Assembly (NCBI GenBank): GCA_021784755.1
Contig: JAJYHM010000042.1
Location: 1 to 64,000, forward strand
Length of the DNA stretch: 64,000 nucleotides
Origin: Pseudomonadota bacterium
Lineage (GTDB): Bacteria > Pseudomonadota > Gammaproteobacteria > Acidiferrobacterales > Acidiferrobacteraceae
Direction of reading: 5' to 3'
Shown: positions 1 through 9,036 of the stretch, piece by piece
How the letters are laid out: each line of letters opens with the position of its first letter
How positions within the stretch are numbered: the stretch's first letter is position 1
The notes under the pieces: generated by a model
Seen by the model: only the letters and a program-made list of their open reading frames with translations
The model's database searches: none
What the model was told of the DNA's origin: nothing
Translations under genes and position numbers: made by a program

Positions 1-190
1 CTGGCCCTTTTATGTGGCCGAATTCAGAGCATATTCACGCCGCCACGCACCGTGGGTGTACCCATTGCCCTGCACGATGAGAAAGGACATGGTTTTGTGG
101 CGCGATATTCATTCATCGCGCCAATTGAATGGCGCGTATTGTACCGCACGGCTTTGCGAAGATTCATGGCTCTATTGTATGCTTGGCCTT

Positions 191-607
191 ATGGCCGATT
201 CAACCGAGATAAGGCATGGTAGGCACTGTTTTTTCAACCTGCATGTTCACTTGGTCTTTGTGACCAAATACCGCCGTGGCGTATTCACTGCAGAGGTTTT
301 AGCCGATCTGCGCGGCGTCTTCGGATCTGTCTGTGCCGACTTCGGGGCGGACCTGGTGGCGTTCGACGGGGAGGACGACTATGTGCATCTGCGGGTGAAC
401 TATCCGCCCCGGGTGTCCGTTTCGGCCCTGGTGAACAGCCTCAAGGGCGTCTCCAGTCGTATGATCCGTAAAAAGAATTATCCCAGCGTTCGCCAGAAAC
501 TCTGGGGCGGCGCGCTGTGGTCGCCATCGTACTTTGCCGGAAGCTGCGGCGGTGCGCCCCTATCCCTGATTCGCCAATACATCGCGCAGCAACAAACACC
601 GGTTTAG
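191..607 (+). CDS. tnpA: IS200-family Y1 transposase, probably inactive
   Basis: About 138 residues from the ATG at 191, the usual length of IS200/IS605 TnpA, a dimeric HUH nuclease that cuts single-stranded ends with a tyrosine. The fold is recognisable: a first strand around FNLHVHLVFVTKYRR, a central block VSVSALVNSLKGVSSR, then W-SPSYFAGS and a C-terminal helix with RQYIAQQ, whose tyrosine is the expected nucleophile. The metal-binding motif, normally D-H-V-H, reads D-Y-V-H: codon 64 is TAT where CAT or CAC is expected. That substitution should abolish metal binding. The reading frame is open upstream to position 14, but similarity begins only after 191, and no clear ribosome site is visible there. 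In this family tnpA translation is often weak or masked. A ggcc-ttat-ggcc mini-hairpin covers the start codon. Confidence 0.8.
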   Translation: MADSTEIRHGRHCFFNLHVHLVFVTKYRRGVFTAEVLADLRGVFGSVCADFGADLVAFDGEDDYVHLRVNYPPRVSVSALVNSLKGVSSRMIRKKNYPSVRQKLWGGALWSPSYFAGSCGGAPLSLIRQYIAQQQTPV

Positions 608-668
608 GCGTGCGCCCGGCAAGCGCGGGAAGACGGCCTCGAACCACCACCCCCCGCCGCGCTCTTGA

Positions 669-688
669 CCTCCCCCTGAACGGGGAGG
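669..688 (+). repeat. Right-end hairpin of the IS200-like element
   Basis: Perfect 7-bp stem cctcccc/ggggagg around a 6-base loop, 61 bases after the transposase stop. A single hairpin set back from the 3' end is the structure that IS200/IS605 transposases recognise. It has no following T-run, so it is a poor intrinsic terminator. Confidence 0.55.
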
Positions 689-871
689 TTTGCCGCGCAA
701 CTGATCAAACGGCACCTACACAGGGGCCAGAAACGCAAAAGCCCAACCGGGTGCGTTGGGCTATCTCCTGGAAGAAGAAAAAGGGACTTGCGGCATAACG
801 CTTTACCTCTCTTGCATTGGCGTTTTTTGAGGCTGATGATGCGACGTTCGATACGGTGATCCCTACACGAA

Positions 872-1162
872 TTACGAATGCAAAGATTTTATCGCCATCT
901 CCGGATTGGAAGCGACGATCTTGAGAAGGGCCGCGGCGGGGCCGGTCGGATGGCGTCGACCCTGTTCCCAGTTTTGCAAGGTCTTGATGCTCACCTGGAT
1001 CAGCGTGGCAAAATCCTGTTGTGAGAGATGGACGCGTTCCCGCACGGCCTTTACATCAGGCACCACCACTTCAAATCGACGCGAGGGGGTCGCGACGCCC
1101 TTGGCAATCGCCCCTGCTTCTTGGAGGCTTTGCAGAAGATCATCAAAGAGGGTCTTGTCCAT
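872..1162 (-). CDS. HigA/NadS-type antitoxin with XRE helix-turn-helix
   Basis: A 96-residue protein. The N-terminal segment (MDKTLFDDLLQSLQEAGAI) is the toxin-facing part usual for this group, and the C-terminal half is a Cro/C1-type DNA-binding domain (LSQQDFATLIQVS, then KTLQNWEQGRR, about residues 46-75). Antitoxins of this kind neutralise a RelE/HigB-like mRNA interferase and repress their own promoter. The gene is intact. It overlaps the end of the upstream toxin frame by 20 bases, with a good Shine-Dalgarno (aaaggag) ahead of the ATG at 1162, so it should still be made even though the toxin is interrupted. An operator-like palindrome lies in front of the toxin at 1486-1504. Confidence 0.85.
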   Translation of the reverse strand: MDKTLFDDLLQSLQEAGAIAKGVATPSRRFEVVVPDVKAVRERVHLSQQDFATLIQVSIKTLQNWEQGRRHPTGPAAALLKIVASNPEMAIKSLHS

Positions 1163-1475
1163 GGGATAACTCCTTTACATAGGTCCGTAATACGGCCGTC
1201 TCCCGAGTCGTCAAGTTGTCCTTTTTCGACTTAGGGTAGACGACCAGAAGGTAAATCTGATCCTATCTCGTAACCCAGTAATAAATCACGCGGATACCGC
1301 CACTTTTGCCGCCACCGGCTAGGGCGTAGCGCAATTTGCGGATACCGCCGCCGCCCCGGATGAGGGCGCCGCGTTCCGGGTCCTCCACAAGGATATTCTG
1401 TAAGAGCCGATACTCGTTGTCAGTCAAGAGATCCGTTATCAGGCGAGTGAATGTCGGAGTCTCGATGAATTCCAT
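1143..1475 (-). pseudogene. HigB/RelE-type toxin interrupted by an in-frame amber codon
   Basis: Translation from the ATG at 1475 gives a RelE/HigB-family start (MEFIETPTFTRLI), the conserved middle (GIRKLRYA, then GGIRVIYYWVTR), then TAG at 1265-1263. Reading on in the same frame immediately restores family sequence (DQIYLLVVYPKSKKDNL, then ETAVLRTYVKEL) and ends at TGA 1143. The whole frame is 110 codons plus stop, the normal length. In relatives a charged or polar residue occupies the stop position, so CAG or GAG to TAG is a likely single change. The truncated 70-residue product lacks the C-terminal strands that carry catalytic residues in this family, so the toxin is presumed dead unless the amber codon is suppressed. 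Confidence 0.85.
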
Positions 1476-1481
1476 AACCGT

Positions 1482-1510
1482 ATGGTATACGCCATTGGCG
1501 TATAAGTCAA
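1482..1510 (-). promoter_or_regulatory. Promoter and palindromic operator of the toxin-antitoxin module
   Basis: On the minus strand TTGACT (1510-1505) and TACCAT (1487-1482) are spaced by 17 bases, a good sigma-70 pair ending 7 bases before the toxin ATG. Between and overlapping them is a perfect 9-bp inverted repeat with one central base (tatacgcca/tggcgtata, 1486-1504). A palindrome straddling the promoter is where HigA-type antitoxins bind to repress the operon. Binding is inferred, the repeat is seen. Confidence 0.65.
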
Positions 1511-1770
1511 TGGCGAGCTCAGGATACCGGCTTGGAGTCGCGGCCTGCGGCTTGCCGGTAAGCGGGCTTTCTAAGTCCGACCGAACTTCCTCCTCGACCG
1601 ACGTCCTCGCGCGGCTGCCATTGCCGTGTAACCGGCGATGCGTAATGCGTCCCGGAAGCGGCCGAACCCCGGGTTCTGGTCGTGGATCAAACACGGTGGA
1701 CCAGATTTGGGCAAAAAATCAAATGCGTGGGTGTTCAGTGAGAGAGACGCCGCGTAAGTCTTGGATTTAT

Positions 1771-1846
1771 TGGCTCCCCGGGAAGGACTTGAACCTCCGA
1801 CCCGGTGATTAACAGTCACCTGCTCTACCGACTGAGCTACCGGGGA
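1771..1846 (-). tRNA. tRNA-Asn (GTT)
   Basis: A 76-base cloverleaf read on the minus strand. The acceptor stem tccccgg/ccgggga is paired, the D loop contains tagctcagtcggtagagc, the anticodon loop is ctgttaa (GTT), the T loop is ttcaagt, and CCA is encoded. Its 3' end faces the accessory patch at 1-1700, a common attachment site for integrating elements. Confidence 0.97.
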
Positions 1847-1904
1847 ACACAAGGTTCGCTATGCTACGAACCCAGGCCCCCGGCGTCAAGGACTAATCTC
1901 GACA

Positions 1905-3125
1905 TTAGGCGCGTTCGCCGTGGGCGAGGGCGCGCGGTGCGTTTTCGAGGAACCGCCGCAGACGGGCGACCGCTTCTCTTAGGATCTGGTCGCTCGTTGC
2001 GTAGGAGAGGCGCAGGTGTCCGGGCGAGCCGAAGGCCGACCCGGGAACGGCGGCGATGCCGGTTCTTTCCAGGAGCGCCTCGGCTAGGGCCTGGTCGTCC
2101 GCGAGCCCTAGGTTCTTCAGGGCCTCGGTGACCTCCGGGAACAGGTAGAAAGTGCCGTCCGCGGGCCGACAGCGCAGACCCGGCATGGCCGCAAGCTCGG
2201 CGTGCAGCCAGTCGTGACGGGCCTTGAAGGCGGCACACATGGGCGTGACGAGGGTAGTCCCGCTTCGTAGCGCCGCCTCGGCTGCTGCTTGCGACACGGA
2301 GGCCGGATTCGATGTGCTCTGCGACTGGATCTTGGTCATGGCCTTGATGAGTTCGACAGGGCCGGCCGCGTAGCCTATACGCCAGCCGGTCATGGCGTAG
2401 GCCTTGGAGACGCCGTTTAGGACGATGGTGCGATCCAGGAGATCGGGGCAGACGTTCACGATGTTGGCGAAGGGCTCGCCGCCCCAGGCGATGTGCTCAT
2501 ACATGTCGTCGCTGGCGATGAACACGTGGGGGTAGCGGCGCAATACCTCGCCCAAGGCGCCAAGCTCCGCGCGGGTATAGACGGTCCCGGTGGGGTTCGA
2601 GGGGCTGTTCAGGACGAAGAGCTTGGTTTTGAAGGCCAGCGCCGCATCCAAAGCCTCGGGGCTAATCTTAAAGCCTTGCTTGAGCGTGGTCGGGACGATC
2701 ACCGGGGAGGCGTCGGCCATGAGCACTATGTCGGCATAGGACACCCAGAAGGGGGCCGGAATGACGACCTCATCCCCGGCGTCGAGGAGCGCTTGCGCCA
2801 GGTTGTAGAAGCTCTGTTTGCCGCCGACCGACACGAGGACCTGCGACGTGGTAAAATGTAAAGCGTTCTCGCGCGCGAATTTCTCGACCACTGCCGCCTT
2901 TAGTTCCGGCGTGCCGTCGACCGCGGTGTATTTGGTGAAGCCGGCGCGGATGGCGCGGATCGCCGCCTCCTTTATGAGGTCGGGCGTATCGAAGTCCGGC
3001 TCACCGGCGCCCAGGTCCAGGATATCCCGTCCCTCGGCTTTGAGGGCCTTGGCGCGAGCGGTGACGGCAAGGGTCGGCGAGGGCTTGATTCGGCCTACGC
3101 GGGCCGATAATGTGAGTTTGGGCAA
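1905..3125 (-). CDS. aspC: Aspartate aminotransferase, class I PLP enzyme
   Basis: A 406-residue fold-type I aminotransferase that interconverts aspartate/2-oxoglutarate and oxaloacetate/glutamate in the cytoplasm. Family marks: [15 protein letters not shown] at the N-terminus, LNSPSNPTG in the substrate region, the PLP-lysine motif [16 protein letters not shown] around residue 235, and RLSYATS near the C-terminus with the carboxylate-binding arginine. This is the Ib type (about 400 residues), which in some bacteria also acts on prephenate. The start is TTG at 3125: an AAGG lies upstream and the first residues ([10 protein letters not shown]) match the family beginning. It is divergent from uvrB with 52 bases between the start codons, so the two promoters must lie close together or overlap. 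Confidence 0.93.
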   Translation of the reverse strand: MPKLTLSARVGRIKPSPTLAVTARAKALKAEGRDILDLGAGEPDFDTPDLIKEAAIRAIRAGFTKYTAVDGTPELKAAVVEKFARENALHFTTSQVLVSVGGKQSFYNLAQALLDAGDEVVIPAPFWVSYADIVLMADASPVIVPTTLKQGFKISPEALDAALAFKTKLFVLNSPSNPTGTVYTRAELGALGEVLRRYPHVFIASDDMYEHIAWGGEPFANIVNVCPDLLDRTIVLNGVSKAYAMTGWRIGYAAGPVELIKAMTKIQSQSTSNPASVSQAAAEAALRSGTTLVTPMCAAFKARHDWLHAELAAMPGLRCRPADGTFYLFPEVTEALKNLGLADDQALAEALLERTGIAAVPGSAFGSPGHLRLSYATSDQILREAVARLRRFLENAPRALAHGERA

Positions 3126-3177
3126 GCTAAGGAACCTTTTCGGGCGTTTACTCGCGCGTATATTACCCTGGATATCG

Positions 3178-5211
3178 ATGCAACCAAAGCGGCACGCAGA
3201 GCGTCTTGAGATCGCAAGCCAATACGCCCCAGCCGGCGATCAACCGGCGGCGATCAAGGCCTTGGTGGAGGGCCTGCAGGCCGGGCTCGCCTTCCAGACC
3301 TTGCTTGGGGTGACAGGCTCCGGGAAGACCTTCACCGTGGCCAACGTGATCGCCGAGCTCCAACGCCCGGCCTTGATCCTGGCGCACAATAAGACGCTCG
3401 CCGCCCAGCTTTATTCGGAGATGCGCGACTTCTTTCCGCACAACGCCGTCGAGTATTTCGTCTCGTATTACGATTACTACCAGCCCGAGGCCTACGTCCC
3501 GGCGTCCGACACCTTCATCGAAAAGGACGCCGCGATCAACGAGCACATCGAGCAGATGCGGCTGTCGGCGACCAAGGCCCTCCTCGAGCGGCCGGATGCG
3601 ATCATCGTGGGCACGGTGTCGGCTATCTACGGCTTGGGCGATCCCAGCGCCTACCACGCCATGATCCTGCATTTAAAGAAGGGCGCCATCTTCGATCAGC
3701 GCGCCATCTTGAAGCGTCTCTCGGAGATGCAGTACACCCGCAACGATGTGGAGTTGAAGCGCGGTACCTTTCGGGTGCATGGGGATGTCATAGACATCTT
3801 CCCCGCCGAGTCCGAACAATTGGCAGTCCGCGTGAGCCTGTTCGACGAGACGATAGAGGATCTCATGGAATTCGACCCGCTCACGGGAGATATCGTGAGC
3901 CGGCTCGGACGCGCCACTGTCTACCCCAAATCCCACTACGTCACGCCGCGCGACACGGTCACAGGTGCGGTCGATCTGATCCGCGAGGAGTTGCGCGCGC
4001 GGCTCGAGGTCTTGAATGCGGCCAATAAACTCGTGGAGGCCCAGCGGCTTGCCGAGCGCACGCGCTTCGATCTTGAGATGATGAAAGAACTCGGGTATTG
4101 CTCGGGGATCGAGAATTACTCTCGCTACCTGTCGGGCCGCAAGCCCGGGGAGCCGCCGCCGACCCTGATCGACTATCTCCCGAAGAATGCCTTGCTCATC
4201 GTCGACGAGAGCCATGTGACCATGCCGCAGCTCGGCGGCATGTATCGCGGCGACCGCTCGCGCAAGGAAACCCTCGTCGAGTATGGTTTTCGGCTGCCGT
4301 CGGCGCTCGATAACAGGCCCTTAAAGCTCGAGGAGTTCGAGGCCATGATGCCGCAGACGATATTCGTGTCGGCGACCCCCGGCCCCTACGAAGCGGCGCG
4401 TTCAGCCACCGTGGTCGAGCAGGTCGCTCGGCCCACGGGGCTCGTGGATCCCGAGGTCGAGGTGCGCCCAGTGGGCCGCCAGGTCGACGATCTGCTCGCC
4501 GAGGTCCGGCTGCGCGCCGCGCGCGATGAACGGGTGCTCGTGACGACGCTCACCAAACGCATGGCCGAAGATCTGACCGAGTACCTGCACGAGCATGGCG
4601 TGCGGGTGCGCTATCTGCACTCGGATATTGACACGGTGGAGCGCGTCGAGATCATCCGCGACCTGCGCGCCGGGGCGTTTGATGTGTTGGTCGGCATCAA
4701 TCTCTTGCGCGAGGGGCTCGATATCCCCGAGGTGTCGCTCGTGGCGATTCTGGATGCCGACAAGGAAGGATTCCTGCGATCGACCCGTTCCCTGATCCAG
4801 ACCATAGGCCGGGCGGCGCGCAATCTGAACGGCCGTGCGATCCTCTATGCCGATCGCATCACCGACTCCATGCGCGCTGCCATAGACGAGACCGACCGCC
4901 GTCGCGAGAAGCAGACGCGCTTCAACGCGGAGCATGGCATCACGCCTCTCGGGGTGGTCAAGGCCGTGAAGGAGCTGATCGACGGGGTGCCGGGACGGGT
5001 CGCGCCGGGTGCGCCCCGTAGCCGCGAGGAGCGGGCAGAGAGTTTGTCCCCTGAGGCCTTGGGCAAGCTCCTGAAGAAGCTTGAAAAGGATATGTACAAC
5101 CATGCCCGCAGCCTGGAATTCGAGCAGGCGGCGAAGCTGCGAGATCGCATCCAGGCCCTGCGGCGCGGGGCCTTGAAGCCGGGGTCGGCCGAGCGCCTGG
5201 CCGATGTGTGA
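3178..5211 (+). CDS. uvrB: Excinuclease ABC subunit B
   Basis: A 677-residue helicase-like subunit of UvrABC nucleotide-excision repair. UvrA loads it at lesions and it then recruits UvrC. Seen: Walker [15 protein letters not shown] (about residue 42), the beta-hairpin [12 protein letters not shown] that clamps DNA, the DESH box ([10 protein letters not shown]), helicase motif V/VI ([14 protein letters not shown] and QTIGRAARN), and a C-terminal UVR motif ([13 protein letters not shown]) for UvrC contact. The start is ATG 3178. The open frame extends far upstream, but that part is antisense to aspC and lacks similarity. The length fits the family (about 670). Confidence 0.97.
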   Translation: MQPKRHAERLEIASQYAPAGDQPAAIKALVEGLQAGLAFQTLLGVTGSGKTFTVANVIAELQRPALILAHNKTLAAQLYSEMRDFFPHNAVEYFVSYYDYYQPEAYVPASDTFIEKDAAINEHIEQMRLSATKALLERPDAIIVGTVSAIYGLGDPSAYHAMILHLKKGAIFDQRAILKRLSEMQYTRNDVELKRGTFRVHGDVIDIFPAESEQLAVRVSLFDETIEDLMEFDPLTGDIVSRLGRATVYPKSHYVTPRDTVTGAVDLIREELRARLEVLNAANKLVEAQRLAERTRFDLEMMKELGYCSGIENYSRYLSGRKPGEPPPTLIDYLPKNALLIVDESHVTMPQLGGMYRGDRSRKETLVEYGFRLPSALDNRPLKLEEFEAMMPQTIFVSATPGPYEAARSATVVEQVARPTGLVDPEVEVRPVGRQVDDLLAEVRLRAARDERVLVTTLTKRMAEDLTEYLHEHGVRVRYLHSDIDTVERVEIIRDLRAGAFDVLVGINLLREGLDIPEVSLVAILDADKEGFLRSTRSLIQTIGRAARNLNGRAILYADRITDSMRAAIDETDRRREKQTRFNAEHGITPLGVVKAVKELIDGVPGRVAPGAPRSREERAESLSPEALGKLLKKLEKDMYNHARSLEFEQAAKLRDRIQALRRGALKPGSAERLADV

Positions 5212-5763
5212 GGGGGGGCGATGGGGCCTTGCGCGGCCTGCGGACGGCTTCTTGGGGGCGCCGCACCCGTCGAGCACCCGCTTTATGAGGCGGCGGCGCC
5301 TTCGGTCGCGCGTTACTATGGCGAATAGTGTTGTCATCGCTCATAGACGGACCTTATACTGTGCGCCCGCAGGACTGGTCTAGACCTGTGATGCGGGCGG
5401 TGCGATCATGCCGCCCGCGGGGACCCACCAAGGCGACTCATCCGGGCTCGATGCCGGAGGGTGCCGCGGGAATCTCCGGCCATGAGCGATGGAGAGGGCG
5501 TCAATTGAACATTCGCCCGCGCATTCCCCTTCTTGGGCCGTAGGCCAGGAGGGGGTCAAGCGGGCGGTTTGGCAGTAGAAGTGATAGGGCCGGGGCGGTC
5601 CGAATTAACGCCTGGGGAGTCCATCGTAAGTCATGCCATCGGAAACGGTTTCATGCAGGGGACGGAGAACCAGGAAAGTCTCTTTGTGAGGAGAGAAACC
5701 CCCACTACAACCGCTTGTACGGTTTAGCGGCGGGAGAGTTCATTGATAAGGTTCGCACCCCGA
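5212..5763. other. Intergenic region, uvrB to tRNA-Val, no gene recognised
   Basis: About 550 bases without a convincing reading frame. The predicted frames are short and compositionally arbitrary. A small inverted repeat (aaccg/cggtt, about 5709-5724) and a segment beginning ggaaacggtttcatgcag (5640 onward) look structured, so an RNA is possible. I compared it by eye with RNase P, tmRNA, 6S, 4.5S and group II intron domain V and could not match it. A GC-rich discriminator-like gttcgcacccc lies just before the tRNA, as in stringently controlled stable RNA promoters. Confidence 0.4.
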
Positions 5764-5838
5764 AGGCGCGTAGCTCAGTGGTAGAGCACTACCTTGACAT
5801 GGTAGTGGTCGGTGGTTCGATCCCACTCGCGCCTACCA
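5764..5838 (+). tRNA. tRNA-Val (GAC)
   Basis: A 75-base cloverleaf with acceptor stem aggcgcg/cgcgcct, anticodon stem-loop cactacc-ttgacat-ggtagtg (anticodon GAC), T loop ttcgatc and encoded CCA. It lies 53 bases upstream of thrS on the same strand and may be co-transcribed with the translation operon. Confidence 0.96.
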
Positions 5839-5851
5839 ACTTTCATGAGAT

Positions 5852-5869
5852 GTCGGCCTTAAGGCCGAC
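5852..5869 (+). repeat. Perfect 18-bp palindrome ahead of thrS
   Basis: gtcggccttaaggccgac reads the same on both strands and lies between tRNA-Val and thrS. It can form a 7-bp RNA stem with a TTAA loop, 22 bases before the start codon. There is no T-run, so it is not a classic terminator. It could mark 3' processing of the tRNA or a leader structure for thrS control. Function is unproven. Confidence 0.4.
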
Positions 5870-5891
5870 GGACGAGTAGCCGCAAAAGCCC

Positions 5892-7811
5892 ATGCCTGTC
5901 ATTACGCTCCCGGACGGAAGTCAGCGGACCTACGATCGGCCGGTGACGGTGGGTCAAGTGGCCGCCGATATCGGCGCGGGCCTCGCGCGCGCGGCGGTGG
6001 CCGGGCGCGTCGACGATCAACTGGTCGACACCTCCTATCCAATTGGCACCGATGCGCGTCTTTCGATCGTGACCGACAAGGATCCGGAGGGGCTTGAGGT
6101 CGTGCGGCATTCGACTGCCCATCTCCTGGCGCACGCGGTCAAGACTTTATACCCCGAGGCGCAGGTCACCATCGGGCCTGTGATCGGCGACGGATTTTAT
6201 TACGACTTCGCCTATGCACCGGGTTTTAGCCCGGACGACCTGAAGCGCATCGAGGATAAGATGCGCGAACTGGCCCGCCAGGACATACCGGTGGCGCGCG
6301 AGGTCGTGGATCGCGATCAGGCGATCGCCTTCTTCGAGGGGCTGGGCGAGGCCTATAAGGCTGAGATCATCCGCGATCTGCCGCAAGGCGAGACGATCTC
6401 CCTCTACCGCCAGGGCGACTTCGTGGATCTGTGCCGCGGTCCCCACGTCCCGGCGACCGGAAAACTGAAACATTTCAAGCTGATGCGCTTGGCGGGTGCC
6501 TATTGGCGCGGCGATTCGCGTAATCCCATGCTGCAGCGGGTCTATGGGACCGCCTTTGCGAGCCGCGAGGCCCTGGACGAGCACCTTAAGCATCTCGAGG
6601 AGGCCGAGCGACGGGATCACCGGCGTATCGGACGGGCCCTCGATCTCTTCCATGTCCAGGAAGAGGCGCCGGGCATGATCTTCTGGCACGATCACGGCCT
6701 GCGCATCTATCGAGCCATCGAACAGTATATAAGGCAGCTCCTGCAGGCCCATGGCTACCAGGAGGTCCGTACCCCGCTCATCATGGACAAGAGTCTCTGG
6801 GAGCGTTCGGGACATTGGGATAAGTTTGCCGACGGCATGTTCACGACCTCGTCGGAGAAACGCGAATACGCGGTCAAGCCCATGAACTGCCCGGGGCACG
6901 TGCAGATCTTTAACCAGGGCCTTAAGAGTTATCGTGACCTGCCGCTGCGCTTGGCGGAGTTCGGCTCCTGTCATCGCAACGAGCCCTCGGGCACCCTGCA
7001 CGGTCTTTTGCGGCTGCGCAATTTTGTGCAGGACGACGCCCACATCTTCTGCGCCGAGACCGATATCCAGCCGGAGGTGAGCGCCTTTATCGATCTGCTC
7101 TACCGCGTCTATGCGGATTTCGGCTTCCGGGAGGTGCTCGTGAAGCTCTCGACCCGGCCGGCGCAGCGGGTCGGCAGTGAGGCGCAGTGGGACAAGGCCG
7201 AGGAGGCCCTGAGACAGGCCTTGTTGACCAAGGGTCTGGCCTTCGAGTTGCAGCCGGGCGAAGGGGCGTTTTATGGCCCCAAGATCGAGTTCGCCCTGAA
7301 GGATAGTCTTGCGCGGGTATGGCAGTGTGGTACGGTGCAGGTCGATTTTGCGATGCCCGAGCGCTTGGGCGCGAGTTTTGTGATGGCCGATGGCCGCAAG
7401 GCAGTCCCGGTGATGTTGCATCGCGCCATCCTGGGCTCGCTCGAGCGCTTCATCGGGATACTAATCGAGGAGCATGCGGGTGCCCTGCCGCTGTGGCTGG
7501 CCCCGGTCCAGGCGGTGGTATTGCCCATCGCCGAGCGCCATGGATCGGTGGCGCGTGGTGCGGAGGAGAAACTGCGTGCCAGCGGCTGGCGCGTCGAGTC
7601 GGACTTGAGAAACGAAAAGATAGGCTTTAAAATCCGCGAGCATACCCTGCAGAAGGTCCCGTATTTGCTCGTCGTGGGCGACCGCGAGGCCGAGCAGGGG
7701 ACGGTTTCGGTAAGAACCCGCGAAGGCGCAGACCTTGGTGGGATGAGTGTGGGGGCCCTCACTGCGCAGCTTGGCGCGGCGTTGGCCGGTCCTGAACGTG
7801 TGGAGGGGTAG
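5892..7811 (+). CDS. thrS: Threonyl-tRNA synthetase
   Basis: A 639-residue class II synthetase that charges tRNA-Thr. Domains in order: TGS (1-60, [11 protein letters not shown]), the editing domain with [12 protein letters not shown] (about 75-86) and the zinc-type editing residues in [13 protein letters not shown] (about 180), the class II core with motif 2 around [15 protein letters not shown] and zinc-binding MNCPGHV (about 334), motif 3 near [15 protein letters not shown], and the C-terminal anticodon-binding domain. The length equals E. coli ThrS (642). It heads the thrS-infC-rpmI-rplT-pheST-ihfA operon. The infC start lies only 3 bases after its stop. Confidence 0.98.
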   Translation: MPVITLPDGSQRTYDRPVTVGQVAADIGAGLARAAVAGRVDDQLVDTSYPIGTDARLSIVTDKDPEGLEVVRHSTAHLLAHAVKTLYPEAQVTIGPVIGDGFYYDFAYAPGFSPDDLKRIEDKMRELARQDIPVAREVVDRDQAIAFFEGLGEAYKAEIIRDLPQGETISLYRQGDFVDLCRGPHVPATGKLKHFKLMRLAGAYWRGDSRNPMLQRVYGTAFASREALDEHLKHLEEAERRDHRRIGRALDLFHVQEEAPGMIFWHDHGLRIYRAIEQYIRQLLQAHGYQEVRTPLIMDKSLWERSGHWDKFADGMFTTSSEKREYAVKPMNCPGHVQIFNQGLKSYRDLPLRLAEFGSCHRNEPSGTLHGLLRLRNFVQDDAHIFCAETDIQPEVSAFIDLLYRVYADFGFREVLVKLSTRPAQRVGSEAQWDKAEEALRQALLTKGLAFELQPGEGAFYGPKIEFALKDSLARVWQCGTVQVDFAMPERLGASFVMADGRKAVPVMLHRAILGSLERFIGILIEEHAGALPLWLAPVQAVVLPIAERHGSVARGAEEKLRASGWRVESDLRNEKIGFKIREHTLQKVPYLLVVGDREAEQGTVSVRTREGADLGGMSVGALTAQLGAALAGPERVEG

Positions 7812-7814
7812 GCT

Positions 7815-8330
7815 ATCGCTTCGGAACGGGAAACGCGGCTCAACGGGCAGATTACCGCCCCGCGTATAAGGTTGATTGGCGCCGATGGATCGCAGGTCGG
7901 TATTGTAGCGAACGCAGATGCCCAGAAGATCGCCGGAGAGGCGGGCCTGGATCTGGTTGAGATATCGCCGAATGTTTCGCCTCCAGTCTGCCGTATCATG
8001 GATTACGGCAAGTTCCAGTACGAGGAAAGCAAACGCCGCCACGTTGCCAAGAAGAAGCAGAAGCAGATTCAGATCAAAGAGGTGAAGTTTCGCCCCGGGA
8101 CCGATGTCGGAGACTACGAGGTCAAGGTGCGTAATCTCATTCGCTTCCTGGAAAACGGTGACAAGGCGAAGATTACGCTGAGATTCCGGGGACGCGAGAT
8201 GGCCCATCAGGATCTCGGCATGGAGCTCTTGAAACGGGTTGAAGGGGATTTGTTGGAATATGGTACCGTCGAGCAGCGTCCGCGGCTCGAGGGGCGGCAG
8301 ATGGTGATGGTTGTCAACCCGAAGAAGTAG
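7815..8330 (+). CDS. infC: Translation initiation factor IF-3 with a probable AUC start codon
   Basis: IF-3 binds the 30S subunit, blocks premature 50S joining and proofreads the initiation codon. The C-terminal domain is clear ([17 protein letters not shown], then [13 protein letters not shown]), and the N-terminal domain has [21 protein letters not shown]. No ATG, GTG or TTG stands at the expected N-terminus. The frame is open from ATC at 7815, which sits 6 bases after a strong ggagggg (7802-7808) and gives a 171-residue protein (E. coli 180) beginning with [14 protein letters not shown] at 7872 would delete the conserved N-terminal segment and has no ribosome site. In enterobacteria infC starts at AUU so that IF-3 represses its own synthesis. 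AUC here fits the same autocontrol. Confidence 0.9.
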   Translation: MASERETRLNGQITAPRIRLIGADGSQVGIVANADAQKIAGEAGLDLVEISPNVSPPVCRIMDYGKFQYEESKRRHVAKKKQKQIQIKEVKFRPGTDVGDYEVKVRNLIRFLENGDKAKITLRFRGREMAHQDLGMELLKRVEGDLLEYGTVEQRPRLEGRQMVMVVNPKK

Positions 8331-8449
8331 GTGGGTCGAGATCCAGGGCCACAGGTGGTAGTAGGTGAACGACCGACTCAAGCCAAGCAAAAAGGCCAAC
8401 GGGCTGCTTGAGCGGGACGATGACAAGAGCGCACAGCGCAGAGGACGAT

Positions 8450-8644
8450 ATGCCGAAGTTGAAAACAAACCGCGGGGCCGCGAAGCGATTCAAAAAGGGT
8501 GCGGGCGGCTTCAAGTGCCGCCATTCGCATTTGCGTCACATCCTGACCACCAAGAGCACGAAGCGTAAGCGCCATCTGCGCGCCGATCGCATGGTCCATC
8601 CCTCGGATGTCGCGGGTGTCATCCGCATGCTTCCGTACGCTTAA
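8450..8644 (+). CDS. rpmI: 50S ribosomal protein L35
   Basis: A 64-residue basic ribosomal protein, the standard length. It begins [20 protein letters not shown] and ends with [16 protein letters not shown], typical of bacterial L35. The ATG at 8450 follows a gagga ribosome site, whereas the longer frame from 8408 adds non-homologous residues. It lies between infC and rplT as in most Gammaproteobacteria. In E. coli L20 represses rpmI-rplT translation through a leader structure. The 119-base infC-rpmI gap could carry such an element, but I did not resolve one. Confidence 0.97.
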   Translation: MPKLKTNRGAAKRFKKGAGGFKCRHSHLRHILTTKSTKRKRHLRADRMVHPSDVAGVIRMLPYA

Positions 8645-8656
8645 GGAGGCCTATCC

Positions 8657-9019
8657 ATGCCACGAGTCAAACGCGGTGTAACGGCCCGAGCCCGCCACAA
8701 AAAGGTCACAGCGCTCGCCAAGGGGTATCGGGGCGCGCGCAAGAATGTCTTCCGGGTCGCGAAGCAGGCGGTCGCCAAGGCCGGGCAGTACGCCTATCGC
8801 GATCGTCGCGACCGCAAGCGTCAATTCCGGGCCCTCTGGATCGTCCGTATCAATGCCGCGGCGCGCGAGTGCGGGCTTAGCTACAGCCGTTTCATGGACG
8901 GGCTGCGCAAGGCCTCGATCGTCATAGACCGCAAGGTGCTGGCGGATATCGCAGTCGCGGATAAGGCCGCGTTCGCGGCGCTCGCCGAGAAGGCCAAAGC
9001 CACGCTCACCGCCGCTTAA
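8657..9019 (+). CDS. rplT: 50S ribosomal protein L20
   Basis: A 120-residue protein needed early in 50S assembly, and in E. coli the translational repressor of its own operon. The sequence is canonical: [17 protein letters not shown], then [16 protein letters not shown], and a C-terminal RNA-binding domain with [15 protein letters not shown] strong aaggagg site precedes the ATG, 12 bases after rpmI. Confidence 0.98.
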   Translation: MPRVKRGVTARARHKKVTALAKGYRGARKNVFRVAKQAVAKAGQYAYRDRRDRKRQFRALWIVRINAAARECGLSYSRFMDGLRKASIVIDRKVLADIAVADKAAFAALAEKAKATLTAA

Positions 9020-9036
9020 AGGGCGGGTTCCGGGAT

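Larger units (their letters stand above)
98..708 (+). mobile_element. Decayed IS200/IS605-type insertion sequence (limits approximate)
   Basis: A single-gene element: a Y1 transposase gene (191-607) flanked by imperfect-palindrome structures as expected for this family, which moves single-stranded DNA and has no terminal inverted repeats. On the left, an 8-bp inverted repeat (tggcgcga/tcgcgcca, 98-105 and 116-123) could be the left-end hairpin. On the right, a 7-bp stem (cctcccc/ggggagg, 669-675 and 682-688) resembles the right-end hairpin, and a TCAA tetranucleotide follows at 705-708. No tnpB reading frame is present, so it is IS200-like rather than IS605-like. The exact ends are not provable here. 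The transposase is probably dead (see its entry). Confidence 0.6.

Noticed and set aside
2818-3177. N-terminal extension of UvrB
   Set aside because: Runs antisense through aspC and has no similarity; UvrB begins at 3178.
5640-5745. Possible RNase P, tmRNA or group II intron domain V
   Set aside because: Some conserved words look alike (aggaaagtc, cggttt) but the required pairings and invariant segments are missing.
6147-7421. 424-residue frame antisense to thrS
   Set aside because: Complement of a well-identified synthetase gene, no independent evidence.
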